DNA from: Sapria himalayana | Taxonomy: Eukaryota; Streptophyta; Magnoliopsida; Malpighiales; Rafflesiaceae | Reading direction: 5' to 3' | Length of the DNA: 64,000 nt | NCBI GenBank assembly: GCA_029783825.1 | Contig: JAREIK010017175.1 | Span: 62,001-126,000, forward strand | Shown: positions 10,850 through 22,739 of the stretch, one piece after another | How the letters are laid out: every line of letters starts with the position of its first letter | How positions within the stretch are numbered: the stretch's first letter is position 1 | The notes under the pieces: generated by a model | Told to the model about the DNA's origin: nothing | Databases searched by the model: none | Seen by the model: the letters and a program-made list of their open reading frames with translations, nothing else | Made by a program: the position numbers and the translations under genes

Positions 10850-12180
10850 CTTCATTATGTTAATAAAGTCATGTTAATTATTAAATTTAAAAATTTGTAA
10901 TAAAAAAAGTAAATAATTAATTTTATAATTAAAATCATTTTTAAAGATATTTTAATAAATAAATGAATATATATAAAAATTTTTACTAATAAACAACTAA
11001 AATAATTAAGTGTACGATAAAATAAAATATATTTACAAAAATATTTCAATTAATGAATAAACAAGTAAATATTCATATTAGTTAAAGTTAAAAAAAAAAT
11101 TTTTATGATTATAGAAAACTTTAAAAAAAATAATTACTAAACGATTTGAAATTTTTGAATTCTAAAAAAAATTGCAAATTTATTATAAACTTTAAAAAAA
11201 ATAAATTGAAACTTAAAGATAAATACATAGATATTTTAATTAAATCAAAAAAAATTGTTGATTTAAAAAATAATATCTTGTGTGGTAATTAATAGAACAC
11301 TTCAAGTGTTTTAAGGGTTTCGAAAGAGTTATTTAAAATATTACTAATGATATTTTTTTGTTCTAAAAAAAATTAAAATTTCCCCTAAGTTGATTTGAAA
11401 TTAAGTTTTATTTTTTGACCCTACAGAAATTTATAAGAATTAAAGAATTGAGTAGGATTTTTACTATTAGCTTTTAATATTACATTTTTATTAAAATAAT
11501 AAATATACCTTTTTTTAATGATTTTCTCACTTTAAGTAAGATTTGGAATTTTATAAATTATAAATTAAATCAAATAATATAAAATTTTATGCCTTTAAAA
11601 TTATATCATATTATATTCAAAAAAAATAATATGAATTCTCAAAATTGATTACCATAATATATATATATATATATATGAAATACTTTTTTATAATCTCATA
11701 TTATTTTTTTATTTATAAAATAATATTAAAAATTTATCCATAAATAATTAATAAAATGAAATGTTATAATTTGTGTATAGTTATACATTTTTACAATTTA
11801 TTTATGGTTATATTATAAATATGTTTTTTAAATTAATGAAATAATATAAAAATTTGATTACCAATTATTAGTTTTCAAGGTTATTAGTATTATTTTTTCT
11901 TCTTCATTTTTATAGAGATTAATAAATTTTTTTATTTCTAAAATTAATTTCATTAATTAATAAATAATATTACAAAAAATAACCATTAAAATTTCATTAT
12001 CTATTAACCATAAATTTTTTTATCAGCGAAATTATATCATTTATGGTTAAATAAAATTGTATTTAATTTTTTTTAATTTAAATTAATAAATTATTATAAT
12101 TTTATTTTGCTTTTTAATTTGTCTCTTTTTTTTCCATATAGTTACATACATTTTTTTTATTTGAGTTTTCTTGAAATATA
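10850..12180. repeat. AT-rich block, left (shared with CACTA-3)
   Basis: This is very AT-rich DNA without coding potential. Its later half (AAGAACACTTCAAGTG..., TACTAATGATATTTTTTT, CCTACAGAAATTTATAAGAA) aligns by eye with 44200-44620 in the CACTA-3 element in the same orientation, so it is probably an internal non-coding module of this CACTA family. It is mirrored at about 18900-20250. Confidence 0.55.
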
Positions 12181-12699
12181 AAAATGCTAGGGCAAGACAT
12201 TCAAGCACTTAAACACTTTTTGTTATCTTTGCGAATGAAATCCCAAGTGTATCAAGTCAATACCCATTTCAAAAAAATGTGGTAATTATGCTTGTTAAAT
12301 GCTTAGATCTTCATGGTAGTTTGGCAGATATTATAAATTTTATAAAAAAATAGTTTTCTTTTCAAATTCATGGCTTCATAGTTTTGGTTCCATTTTTATT
12401 TCATCAACATGGCTAATCAAAGAATCATTATTTGGAACCAGTTAAAAGAACAATAATAGACTCGTTCATCCGTGTCACTAGTAATGGCAGAGTAACTGTT
12501 AATACAATATAAGAGCATGCGGGTACTAATTCATCTCTCTCCAAACTCCTTGAAAGTTTTTTGCCTGTTTGATGATTATCATCCTCATCTTCTATTAACA
12601 TGTATTCTTCATTTTCATGCTATACAACACTTTATATCATCATGATCGACTTAAGGTATTAATCATTATTATGCTATACAGGTCTTCTTCATCCATAAA

Positions 12700-15600
12700 A
12701 GAACTATAAAATATTTCACGAGATTTCACATAGATGCAATGACATTCGATGTCATTGCACCCTCTCATTGGAAAATATTTGGTTTTCAGAATGGTAATAT
12801 CTAGCCTTTTTTCAAACTCCTTAGTGTGTTTTAAATGTGGCTGTGAATTTAATTTATGCTAAGTATTAGCACCAAATATTATAGGGTTGTGAATTTTCAT
12901 GGAAGCAAAGGATTGTGGTAGTCATGGTAGAGTAAGTTTAAGTTCTAAGAACTATGGCTTGTAGCTTGTTTGCTTCATCTTTCAAAGCGAGAAATTTTGC
13001 TTTCAGCATTGAGATGATCATTCTGCTATAATGGTTGTTGGTGTTTTTGATGGGACTTAGCTAATCCATTTTCCAAACTCTCATTTCTTTAGGTTCTTCA
13101 AGATATGGGTAAGGTTCGTCTGTATAATTTCTTATCTTCCTAAAATTTTCTCAACTTCTTGATAGAAAACTAATCTGTATTTTTTCGGTAGATGGGACTT
13201 CTATTTCTATAGAGGCAGCATGGTTGAAGAGCTTGATGGGGCACACTGATATTATTCACAAGCGGTTGTACAATGAATGGCTTCCATGGTAAGATGAACA
13301 ATTGTTCCTTGATGAGTTGTGGAGTTAAAAAAATAAGCTATATCTCTACCAACATAATTTTTCTTTATAGAATCACCATAAAATATATAGAGTTATTTAC
13401 TTAGTATATTTACATTCATAAGTTATAATGATAATAAATAAAAATATTTTTTTTATTTATTAATTCAAGTAATTTACCAAACATTCTTTAAATGTGTTAA
13501 TTATCTTTTTGGTTGAATTTAACTTATTTGCTAAGTGGTCTTTTAGTTTGCATTTAATTTGTTATTTTAGCTATAACTCAAACCATAATGTACTATGTGT
13601 ATATGTTTTTGGGTTTTCTTAATCTCAAGTTTGGTTTGTATATTGTGTGATTTGCATTAGTTATTTAACTAGACCCTCCCGTTGTAGGGGTATAAACCAA
13701 GAGATCTATTGATGTGGCAATATTGGCGAAGGGAAGAGATGGAATAGATGATATAGTAATGCATAAATGAAATTTTGATTTTTCATAGAAATCTTTAACA
13801 TTTATTTTGTGAATTTGATATCTCTATTTTGGTTGTCTTGGCAGTTATTCTATATCATTCGGTGATTCAAAAGAAATGTGCTCCACAATAGGGCTACATT
13901 AGAGTAGGCCTTAAAAGTAACATAGGCTACCCTTTTTTGTAACTTTAGCTCTAAATGTTGTTTGTTTAGAGCAATCTCAACCTAATGTTTTACTTTCACA
14001 TTAATTCACAAGAAAATGCTAATGAACTATGATATAAAGATGATTGACTCTACATTGGATGTTAGCTTAAACTAATATTTATTAATCTTTGGGTGGTAGG
14101 ATTAGAAGGATGAGGGGTTGCATATAGGTATTTTGGTATATTATTTTCATTGCTTATATTATCTTTTACAAATATGTTGTGTAATTATATAAATACTAAT
14201 ATTGGTTTTCATAATAACTTTGAAGTTAAATTTTTTATGAGAGAAATAAATATTAAGATGATTGATCACTTGAGAAATTTTTATATTACATAGTCTATTC
14301 TAACATAGTCTCTTCAAAGTTACTGAGTATAATTAATCAAGATATTTATCTTTTTTTTATAAATCTTGTAAAAGTAAGTGCTTTGTGTAGTCGGGTGTGA
14401 ATGTGATCTTCATATCTATCTTATCTTATCCTAATATATAAAAGCATTTTAAATATGAAGGCTAGATAAGAAAATAAATTGTACAAATATCTTATCTTGA
14501 CAGTCTTACCTCAAAAGATTGAAAAGATCGTGCATGATAAATCTTGAATTTGAGACTTATTGTTCTTAGAGTTTGGACAAATTTTTGTCATCACATAAAG
14601 ATGTTATATCTTATTAGATAGAAAAATATATCTATTTGAACATTTGAATAAGTCATGAAATTGAAGACCAAATGGAAGAACATATTCATCCATTATTTGA
14701 ATTCCACAAGAATTTGAAAATTGGATTTGGAAATATATCAATTATAATTGGAGGTACTTATAAATTACTATAAGTTCTTAGGAAATCTCTCATTTATAGT
14801 GATTGTTTTATAAATGTGTAAAATAAGTGTTGTAAATCTTTATGTCTAAGTATATTCCATTGCTAATTCATAGATATTTAAATCAAAAATGAGATTATTA
14901 ATTCTGCCTTCTTTTAATATAATCAAATCATATCCCCCTTCAACTCTATCCAATCAAACACAACCTAGAGAGTAAATAGTCATGAGGAAGCATTAGAAGA
15001 GCTTATACAAGCTAGCATTTTTCTAATCATTCTTTGCCTATTGTGATAGATTCTATTAATGTATTAGAATGTATTTAACTTTAATGAAATAGGAGTCATT
15101 GAGATTTAATTTAAAGATTTTGGAAACTATATCTTCGTCCATCACAAAATATGTTTCATAACTATTCATATACTTGAAAGTGTTGCAGGTAGCAAAAATG
15201 GCTCATTTCTCTGCACTCACACATTGCTTTTTTGATTAAATTCTTCCATTTTCAGCATTGAAAGAGTTGTTTTGGGCAAAGTCAGGGAACTATCATTCTA
15301 AATTTTCATTTGGAAATATGCAAAAAAATGTCTTCTTGCCTGAAATTAAAATTAATGCTATGAAAGTTGAAGATCCTGGAAGTTATGATGATGGTGAGGT
15401 AGAAAAATCAACTCTAGAATTCACCAACTTAGTCTCTCTTAATGATGTCTCTGATGAGTTCTTTGATGTTCCTAATGCCATTGAGTTCTTGATCTTGACC
15501 ATTTGGATAATGAAAGGTCTTCTGAAGTGAACCCTGATCTTCATGCTCCTACAGTCCAAAAATACCTTTTTTTACAACTTTCAAAATGTTGTTGTTAAAC

Positions 15601-15725
15601 ACAATCTTATTATTCAAATTATGATGTCTTCGTTCGTAGAATATAAAAAATCAAAATTATCTTCCAAAACTATCATCAGAAGCTCCATGATTTTGCTGGT
15701 TAGACCCATTTTATCATCTATTTAA
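12700..15725 (+). pseudogene. Captured EDR2-like gene fragment (START + DUF1336), left to apex
   Basis: The plus strand carries dispersed exons of a gene of the ENHANCED DISEASE RESISTANCE 2-like family (lipid-binding START domain plus EDR2_C/DUF1336). Exons seen in order: VIAPSHWKIFGFQNG then a GT donor (to 12793); EAKDCGSHGR (12901-12931); DDHSAIMVVGVFDGT (about 13010-13060); FYFYRGSMVEELDG with HTDIIHKRLYNEWLPW (13195-13290); PRDLLMWQYWRREE (about 13690-13745); KKCAPQ-stop-GYIRVGLKS (about 13868-13920); LKELFWAKSGNY and SDEFFDVPNA (15257-15482); then, after a frameshift, LDLDHLDNERSSEVNPDLH (to about 15550); and KLHDFAG (about 15690-15714). Introns remain, so this is genomic capture. In-frame stops make it a pseudogene. 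Arabidopsis EDR2 is a negative regulator of defence-related cell death. The part up to 15375 is duplicated in reverse in the right arm. Confidence 0.8.
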
Positions 15726-15733
15726 TTTTTTCA
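15376..15733 (+). other. Single-copy spacer at the palindrome apex
   Basis: About 358 bases are not repeated between the two arms. They continue the EDR2-like frame on the plus strand (SDEFFDVP and following exon pieces). The left arm leaves the palindrome near GAAAGTTGAAGATCC (15362-15376), and the right arm re-enters at AGATCTTAAACTTTC (about 15733-15747). I see no transposon end or satellite at the fold point. Confidence 0.75.
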
Positions 15734-18400
15734 GATCTTAAACTTTCATAGCATTAATTTTAATTTCAGGCAAGAAGACATTTTTTTGCATATTTCCAAA
15801 TGAAAATTTAGAATGATAGTTCCCTGACTTTGCCCAAAACAACTCTTTCAATGCTGAAAATGGAAGAATTTAATCAAAAAAGCAATGTGTGAGTGCAGAG
15901 AAATGAGCCATTTTTGCTACCTGCAACACTTTCAAGTATATGAATAGTTATGAAACATATCGGTGATGGACGAAGATATAGTTTCCAAAATCTTTAAATT
16001 AAAATCTCAATGACTCCTATTTCATTAAAGTTAAATACATTCTAATACATTAATAGAATCTATCACAATAGGCAAATAATGATTAGAAAAATGCTAGCTT
16101 GTATAATCTCTTCTAATGCTTCCTCATGACTAGTTACTCTCTAGGTTGTGTTTGATTGGATAGAGTTGGAGGGGGATATGATTTGATTATATTAAAAGAA
16201 GGCAGAATTAATAATCTCATTTTTGATTTAAATATCTATGAATTAGCATGGAATATACTTAGACATAAAGATTTACAACACTTATTTTACACATTTATAA
16301 GACAATCACTATAAATGAGAGATTTCCTAAGAATTTATAGTAATTTATAAGTAGCTCCAATTATAATTGATATATTTCAAATCCAATTTTCAAATTCTTG
16401 TGGAATTCAAATAATGGATGAATATGTTCTTCTATTTGGTCTTCAATTTCATGACTTATTCAAATGTTCAAATAGATATATTTTTCTATCTAATAAGATA
16501 TAACATCTTTATGTGATGACAAAAATTTGTCCAAACTCTAAGAACAATAAGTCTCAAATTCAAGATTTATCATGCACGATCTTTTCAATCTTTTGAGGTA
16601 AGACTGTCAAGATAAGATATTGGTACAATTTATTTTCTTATCTAGCCTTCATATTTAAAATGCTTTATATATTAGGATAAGATAAGATAGATATGAAGAT
16701 CACATTCACACCCAACTACACAAAGGCGCTTACTTTTACAAGATTTATAAAAAAAGATAAATATCTGATTAATTTTACTCAGTAACTTTGAAGAGACTGT
16801 GTTAGAATAGACTATGTAATTTAAAAATTTCTCAAGTGATCAATCATCTTAATATTATTTCTCTCATAAAAAAAATTTAACTTCAAAGTTATTATGAAAA
16901 CCAATATTAGTATTTATATAATTACACAACATATTTGTAAAAGATAATATAAGCAATGAAAATAATATACCAAAATACCTATATGCAACCCCTCATCCTT
17001 CTAATCCTACCACCCAAAGATTAATAAATATTAGTTTAAGCTAACATCCAATGTAGAGTCAATAATCTTTATATCATAGTTCATTAGCATTTTCTTGTGA
17101 ATTAAGGTGAAAGTAAAACATTAGGTTGAGATTGCTCTAAATAAACAACATTTAGAGCTAAAGTTACAAAAAAGGGTAGCCTATGTACTTTTAAGGCCTA
17201 CTCTAATATAGCCCTATTGTGGAGCACATTTCTTTTGAATCACCGAATGATATAGAATAACTGCCAAGACAACCAAAATAGAGATATCAAATTCACAAAA
17301 TAAATGTTAAAGATTTCTATGAAAAATCAAAATTTCATTTATGCATTACTATATAATCTATTCCATCTCTTCCCTTCGCCAATATTGCACATCAATAGAT
17401 CTCTTGGTTTTATACCCCTACAACGGGAGGGTCTAGTTAATTAACTAATGCAAATCACACATTATACAAACCAACTTGAGATTAAGAAAACCCAAAAACA
17501 TATACATATAGTACATTATGGTTTGAGTTATAGCTAAAATAACAAATTAAATGCAAACTAAAAGACCACTTAGCAAATAAGTTAAATTCAACCAAAAAGA
17601 TAATTAACACATTTAAAGAATGTTTGGTAAATTACTTGAATTAATAAATAAAAAAATATTTTTATTTATTATCATTATAACTTATGAATGTAAATATACT
17701 AAGTAAATAACTCTATAAATTTTATGGTGATTCTATAAAGCAAAATTATGTTGGTAGAGATATAGCTTATTTTTTTTAACTCCACAACTCATCAAGGAAC
17801 AATTGTTCATCTTACCAGGGAAGCCATTCATTGTACAACCGCTTGTGAATAATATCAGTGTGCCCATCAAGCTCTTCAACCATGCTGCCTCTGTAGAAAT
17901 AGAAGTCCCATCTACCGAAAAAATACAGATTAGTTTTCTATCAAGAAGTTAAGAAAATTTTAGGAAGACAAGAAATTATACAAACGAACCTTACCCATAT
18001 CTTGAAGAACCTAAAGAAATGAGAGTTTGGAAAATGGATTAGCTAAGTCCCATCAAAACACCAACAACCATTATAGCAGAATGATCATCTCAATGCTGAA
18101 AGCAAAATTTCTCGCTTTGAAAGATGAAGCAAACAAGCTACAAGCCATAGTTCTTAGAACTTAAACTTACTCTACCATGACTGCCACAATCCTTTGCTTC
18201 CATGTAAAAGTCACAACCCTATAATATTTGGTGCTAATACTTAGCATAAATTAAATTCACAGCCACATTTAAAACACAGCTAAGGAGTTTGAAAAAAGGC
18301 TAGATATTACCATTCTGAAAACCAAATATTTTCCAATGAGAGGGTGCAATAACATCGAATGTCATTGCATCTATGTGAAATCTCGTGAAATATTTTATAG
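15734..18400 (-). pseudogene. Captured EDR2-like fragment, right (inverted copy)
   Basis: Mirror copy on the minus strand of the EDR2-like exons in the left arm, from LKELFWAKSGNY (about 15745-15860) to VIAPSHWKIFG near 18320-18390. It lacks the spacer-encoded exons. It differs from the left copy by scattered substitutions and small indels, so it is an aged duplicate. Together with the left copy it lies head-to-head about the apex, so transcription across 12.7-18.4 kb would give an RNA able to fold on itself over about 2.6 kb of this gene fragment. Confidence 0.8.
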
Positions 18401-18899
18401 TTCTTTTATGGATGAAGAAGACCTGTATAGCATAATAATGATTCATACCTTAAGTCGATCATGATGATATAAAGTGTTGTATAGCATGAAAATGAAGAAT
18501 ACATGTTAATAGAAGATGAGGATGATAATCATCAAACAGGCAAAAAACTTTCAAGGAGTTTGGAGAGAGATAATTAGTACTCGCATGCTCTTATATTGTA
18601 TTAACAGTTACTCTGCCATTACTAGTGACACGGATGACGAGTCTATTATTGTGCTTTTACTGGTTCCAAATAATGATTCTTTGATTAGCCATGTTGATGA
18701 AATAAAAATGCAACCAAAACTATGAAGCCATGAATTTGAAAAGAAAACTAATTTTTTATAAAATTTATAGTATCCGCCAAACTACCATGAAGATCTAAGC
18801 ATTTAACAAGCATAATTACCACATTTCTTTGAAATGGGTATTGACTTGATACACTTGAGATTTCATTCGCAAAGATAACAAAAAGTGTTTAAGTGCTTG

Positions 18900-20250
18900 A
18901 ATGTCTTGCCCTAGCATTTTTATATTTCAAGAAAACTCAAATAAAAAAAATGTATGTAAATATATTGAAAAAAAAGAGACAAATTAAAAAGCAAAATAAA
19001 ATTATAATAATTTATTAATTTAAATTAAAAAAAATTAAATACAATTTTATTTAACCATAAATGATATAATTTCGCTGATAAAAAAATTTATGGTTAATAG
19101 GTAATGAAATTTTAATGGTTATTTTTTGTAATATTATTTATTAATTAATGAAATTAATTTTAGAAATAAAAAAATTTATTAATCTCTATAAAAATGAAGA
19201 AGAAAAAATATTACTAATAACCTTGAAAACTAATAATTGGAAATCAAATTTTTATATTATTTCATTAATTAAAAAAGCATATTTATAATATAACCAAAAA
19301 TAAATTGTAAAAATGTATAACTATACAAAAATTATAACATTTCATTTTATTAATTATTTATGGATAAATTTTTAATATTATTTCATAAATAAAAAATAAT
19401 ATGAGATTATAAAAAAGTATTTCATATATATATATATATATATTATGGTAATCAATTTTTAAGAATTCATATTATTTTTTATTTAATATAATATGATATA
19501 ATTTTATAGGCATAAAATTTTATATTATTTGATTTAATTTATAATTTATAAAATTCCAAATATTACTTAAAGTGAGAAAATCATTAAAAAAAGGTATATT
19601 TATTATTTAATAAAAATGTAATATTAAAAGCTAATAGTAAAATCCTACTCAATTCTTTAATTCTTATAAATTTATGTAGGGTCAAAAAATAAAACTTAAT
19701 TTCAAATCAACTTAGGGGAAATTTTAATTATTTTAGAACAAAAAAATATCATTAGTAATATTTTAAATAACTCTTTCTAAACCCTTAAAACACTTGAAGT
19801 GTTCTATTAATTACCACACAAGATATTATTTTTTAAATCAACAATTTTTTTGATTTAATTAAAATATCTATGTATTTATCTTTAAGTTTCAATTTATTTT
19901 TTTTAAAGTTTATAATAAATTTGCAATTTTTTTTATAATTCAAAACTTTCAAATCGTTTTGTAATTATTTTTTTAAAAGTTTTCTATAATCATAAATTTT
20001 TTTTTAACTTTAAATAATATGAATATTTACTTGTTTATTCATTAATTGAAATATTTTTGTAAATATATTTTATTTTATCGTACACTTAATTATTTTAGCT
20101 GTTTATTAGTAAAAATTTTATATATATTCATTTATTATTAAAATATCTTTAAAAATGATTTTAATTATAAAATTAATTATTTACTTTTTTTTTATTACAA
20201 ATTTTTAAATTTAATTAATTAACATGACTTTATTAACATAATGAAGCATT
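18900..20250. repeat. AT-rich block, right (mirror of 10850-12180)
   Basis: Inverted copy of the AT-rich CACTA internal block. No coding potential is seen. The segment 19560-19830 mirrors 11290-11560 clearly. Confidence 0.55.
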
Positions 20251-20370
20251 ATATTTTTTAAATCTATGATAATTGCTAGGTTAATGCACAACGCTAAAAT
20301 GTCTTCTTTCTACTTATCGAAAAATTGTAGCTGGTAATTATTGTTTGGACTATTTTTACATCTTTTTTAG

Positions 20371-20645
20371 ATGACTCTACTTTCAAGAATACATCACAAA
20401 AATTAGTACAATTCATTAGATATTGTCAAGATGGAGGATGTATGCTTGTTTATGAGTTCATGCCCAATGGAACATTGAAGGAGCATATTTATAGTAACTC
20501 ATATCGTATATATAGTTCAATCGATATCAACTGAGGTAGTCATTAATGCATGTAACATTGATCGACCAATTCACTAATATAGAAATTATCAATTGGATCA
20601 TGTGGCTCGATATTGCAGAAGATGCTGCAAAAAGAGTTTTTAAAA
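20371..20645 (+). pseudogene. Captured LRR receptor-like kinase fragment, right
   Basis: Inverted copy of the kinase fragment. A TTTTTTAG acceptor-like site leads into MTLLSRIHHKKLVQF at 20371. MLVYEFMPNGTLKEHIYS follows (to about 20508), and the second exon piece INWIMWLDIAEDAAK lies at 20582-20645. It is truncated on both sides and non-functional. The two copies sit in opposite orientation 9.6 kb apart. Confidence 0.75.
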
Positions 20646-21098
20646 GTTCTTATTAGTGTTTGATTTATTGCATGCATATGCTATTAATGGGTGCATGGTC
20701 CAATGGGTAGAGATGCCATGAGATGTGGTCCTGTAGACATGCAGCTGTGGGGCATAACTGCCTAGAAGTGCATAGTGTGTGTGTGGTATAGTGAACATGC
20801 ATGTGTGCTTGATGTACTAGACGTGCACCATGTGTATGTTTATGTAGCCATGGTGTAGTGTGTGCAACAAGTGGGTTGTGTTCATTTCATTCTTTTTTTA
20901 TATGTATCAAAGAGATTGATTTTCTAAGTAGAATCAAGTGAGTAAAAACTATATAGTTGTTATGAAAGTGGCCACTACATTGGTGGTTCCATAACTATTT
21001 GACTACTATAGTGAATGTTACAAATTAAGTGTGTAATAAAAATATAATATTTAAATTATTTATACCTAGCACAACTTTTTATATTTTATTTTATCACG

Positions 21099-21402
21099 GG
21101 AACTCTTGGAGAAACATATACAACTACTTCTAAGCCAGTTGAGGGTTTTCATGGACCTTTAGATAACTCCTTTGAAGGAAGAAATGTAGGAAATGAAAGA
21201 AGTGAATGATGTGATGAAAGAAATGAAGAATACAATGCAATAGCATATGACCTATATAGAGTCATAGTTAGTGGCCTTGGCGAGACAGAAGCACAATGAG
21301 TTCCAATAGAGTACCCAGTAAGAGAGCATAGCACAAATGAACCATCTAATGATGAGGATGATGATATAGTTTTAAATGAATTAATACCTATGTTTGTTAA
21401 TT
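21099..21402 (+). pseudogene. TNPA/Transposase_24-like C-terminal fragment, right
   Basis: Inverted copy of the TNPA-like last exon. GAACTCTTGG after a TTTTATCACG acceptor-like site begins the exon, an EEM/KE-rich region follows, and the clearest stretch is the acidic tail SNDEDDDIVLNELIPMFVN ending in TAA at 21400-21402. Internal frame changes are present. It is related to 51861-52180 in CACTA-3, which has the tail SMNDEDTDLVLNDYIPM. Confidence 0.65.
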
Positions 21403-21479
21403 AAAAATAATGGGTTAGTATATGTTGTTTTTCAATTTAAAATAAAAATTTAAAAATATGTAATCAAATTTTTTGTAAA

Positions 21480-21808
21480 AAAATAAAATTGTCCAACTAG
21501 TTTTGGAATGAAAATAGCTAGGAATTTTCCCTTCGCTAATTTAGCTAGGGAATTTATATATATATTCAGTTGAAAAATATTAATTACTACTCTTAATTAC
21601 GATCAAAATTAGCAAGGGAAAAAATATAATTAGCTAGGGAATTTTCATCGTTCAGAAATTTGCTACGAATTTTTTTCATTAAAATTTTCAAATAAGCACT
21701 TTAGCATGATATAATTCCATCATAAATACATAATTATTCTATTTTAGTGACAAACTAAGCCCAAATAGCTAGAGAGCTTTTTTAACCACTTGGGATTTTT
21801 TTGTAGTG
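21480..21808 (-). repeat. CACTA-1 terminal and subterminal repeats, right
   Basis: Mirror of the left end: TTTAGCTAGGGAATTTA, AGCAAGGGAAAAAATA and CTAGCTATTTGGGC-type motifs, then GGGATTTTTTTGTAGTG ending at 21808, directly against array B'. Confidence 0.75.
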
Positions 21809-22452
21809 ATAGACAAATAAACATATAGACATATAGATAGATATACAGATAGACATATAAAAATAGATAGACAAACCATTAGATAGATAGATATATTGAT
21901 AGATAGACACATAATCAGGCAGACAATGAGGCAGGCATGCAGACATACAGATACATGGAAATATAGATAGACTAAAAAAAAAAAACAATAGACAAATAGA
22001 CAGATAGACAAAAAGATAGGCAATTTGATATACAAATTGATAGATATATTTATAGATAGATAGATTGATTGATTGATTGATTGATAGATAGATTGATATA
22101 CATATTGATAGATAAATTGATAAACCAATAGTTAGATAGATAAATAGATAGACATATAGATAGACAAATATATAGACAAATAGATAGACAAATAGATAGA
22201 TAGACAGATAGATAGACAAATAAAAAACAAATTGATAGACAGAAATATAGATAGATAAATTGATATATTGATAGACATATTGATAGATGATATGATTGAC
22301 ATATAAATAGATAGACAGATAGATAGATACACATATAGATTGATAGATAGATAGATTAATTGATTATTAGATAGATAGATAGATAGATATATATATATAT
22401 ATATACAAATAGATAGATAGATAGAATGATAAATAGATATATAGATATAAAT

Positions 22453-22501
<49 letters not shown>

Positions 22502-22739
22502 TTGATTGACAGATAAAAAGATAGATAGATAGATAGACAAAAAGATAAACAGAAAGATAGATAATATAGAAATAAATTAATAGATAGATAAATAGATAGA
22601 CAATATAGATAAAAGATAGACATATAGATAGATAAATAGATAGACAGATAGATAGATTTATAAAAATAATAAATAGATAGACAGATAGATATATATAGAT
22701 AGATTATATATATTTAGAAAATAAATAGATAGATAGATA
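21809..22739 (-). repeat. TAGA array B', right arm
   Basis: Reverse-complement copy of array B. It lies between the CACTA TIR (21808) and the hAT 5' terminus (22740). It is slightly shorter than its partner and has different (TA)n lengths (22451-22500). Confidence 0.9.

Larger units (their letters stand above)
2241..15375 (+). repeat. Left arm of giant inverted repeat
   Basis: This approximately 13.1 kb segment is repeated in reverse complement at about 15734-28700. Matching landmarks: the LINE-side edge of array A with the block at 28581-28690; hAT 5220-8287 with 22740-25796; CACTA TIR 9272 with 21808; receptor-kinase fragment 10450-10724 with 20371-20645; and EDR2-like exons up to 15375 with those from 15734. 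In the last 118 bases before the apex I see about one mismatch. Elsewhere there are scattered SNPs and small indels in the unique parts and larger indels in the satellite parts. Confidence 0.9.
9272..21808. mobile_element. CACTA-1: palindromic Pack-CACTA core
   Basis: A 12.5 kb block is bounded by CACTA-type termini in correct inverted orientation: CACTACAAAAAAATCCC at 9272 and its reverse complement ending in GTAGTG at 21808. Inside, each half carries subterminal CCCTAGCTAA-type repeats, a TNPA-like C-terminal fragment, a receptor-kinase fragment, an AT-rich block and EDR2-like exons; the halves are mirror images. The flanking triplets are TAT (left) and ATA (right), so there is no direct 3 bp target duplication. 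The flanks themselves belong to the palindrome, so it arose by inverted duplication of a larger segment and not by simple insertion. It encodes no complete transposase. Confidence 0.75.

Noticed and set aside
15258..15530. 90-codon frame at the apex as an intact small gene
   Set aside because: It is an internal exon of the EDR2-like fragment that begins after a TTTTCAG acceptor, and its last codons run out of the true frame (the native frame continues as LDLDHLDNERSSE).
18516..18725. 69-codon plus-strand frame as a gene
   Set aside because: It lies antisense to intron or upstream sequence of the inverted EDR2-like fragment and has no mirrored open frame or domain.
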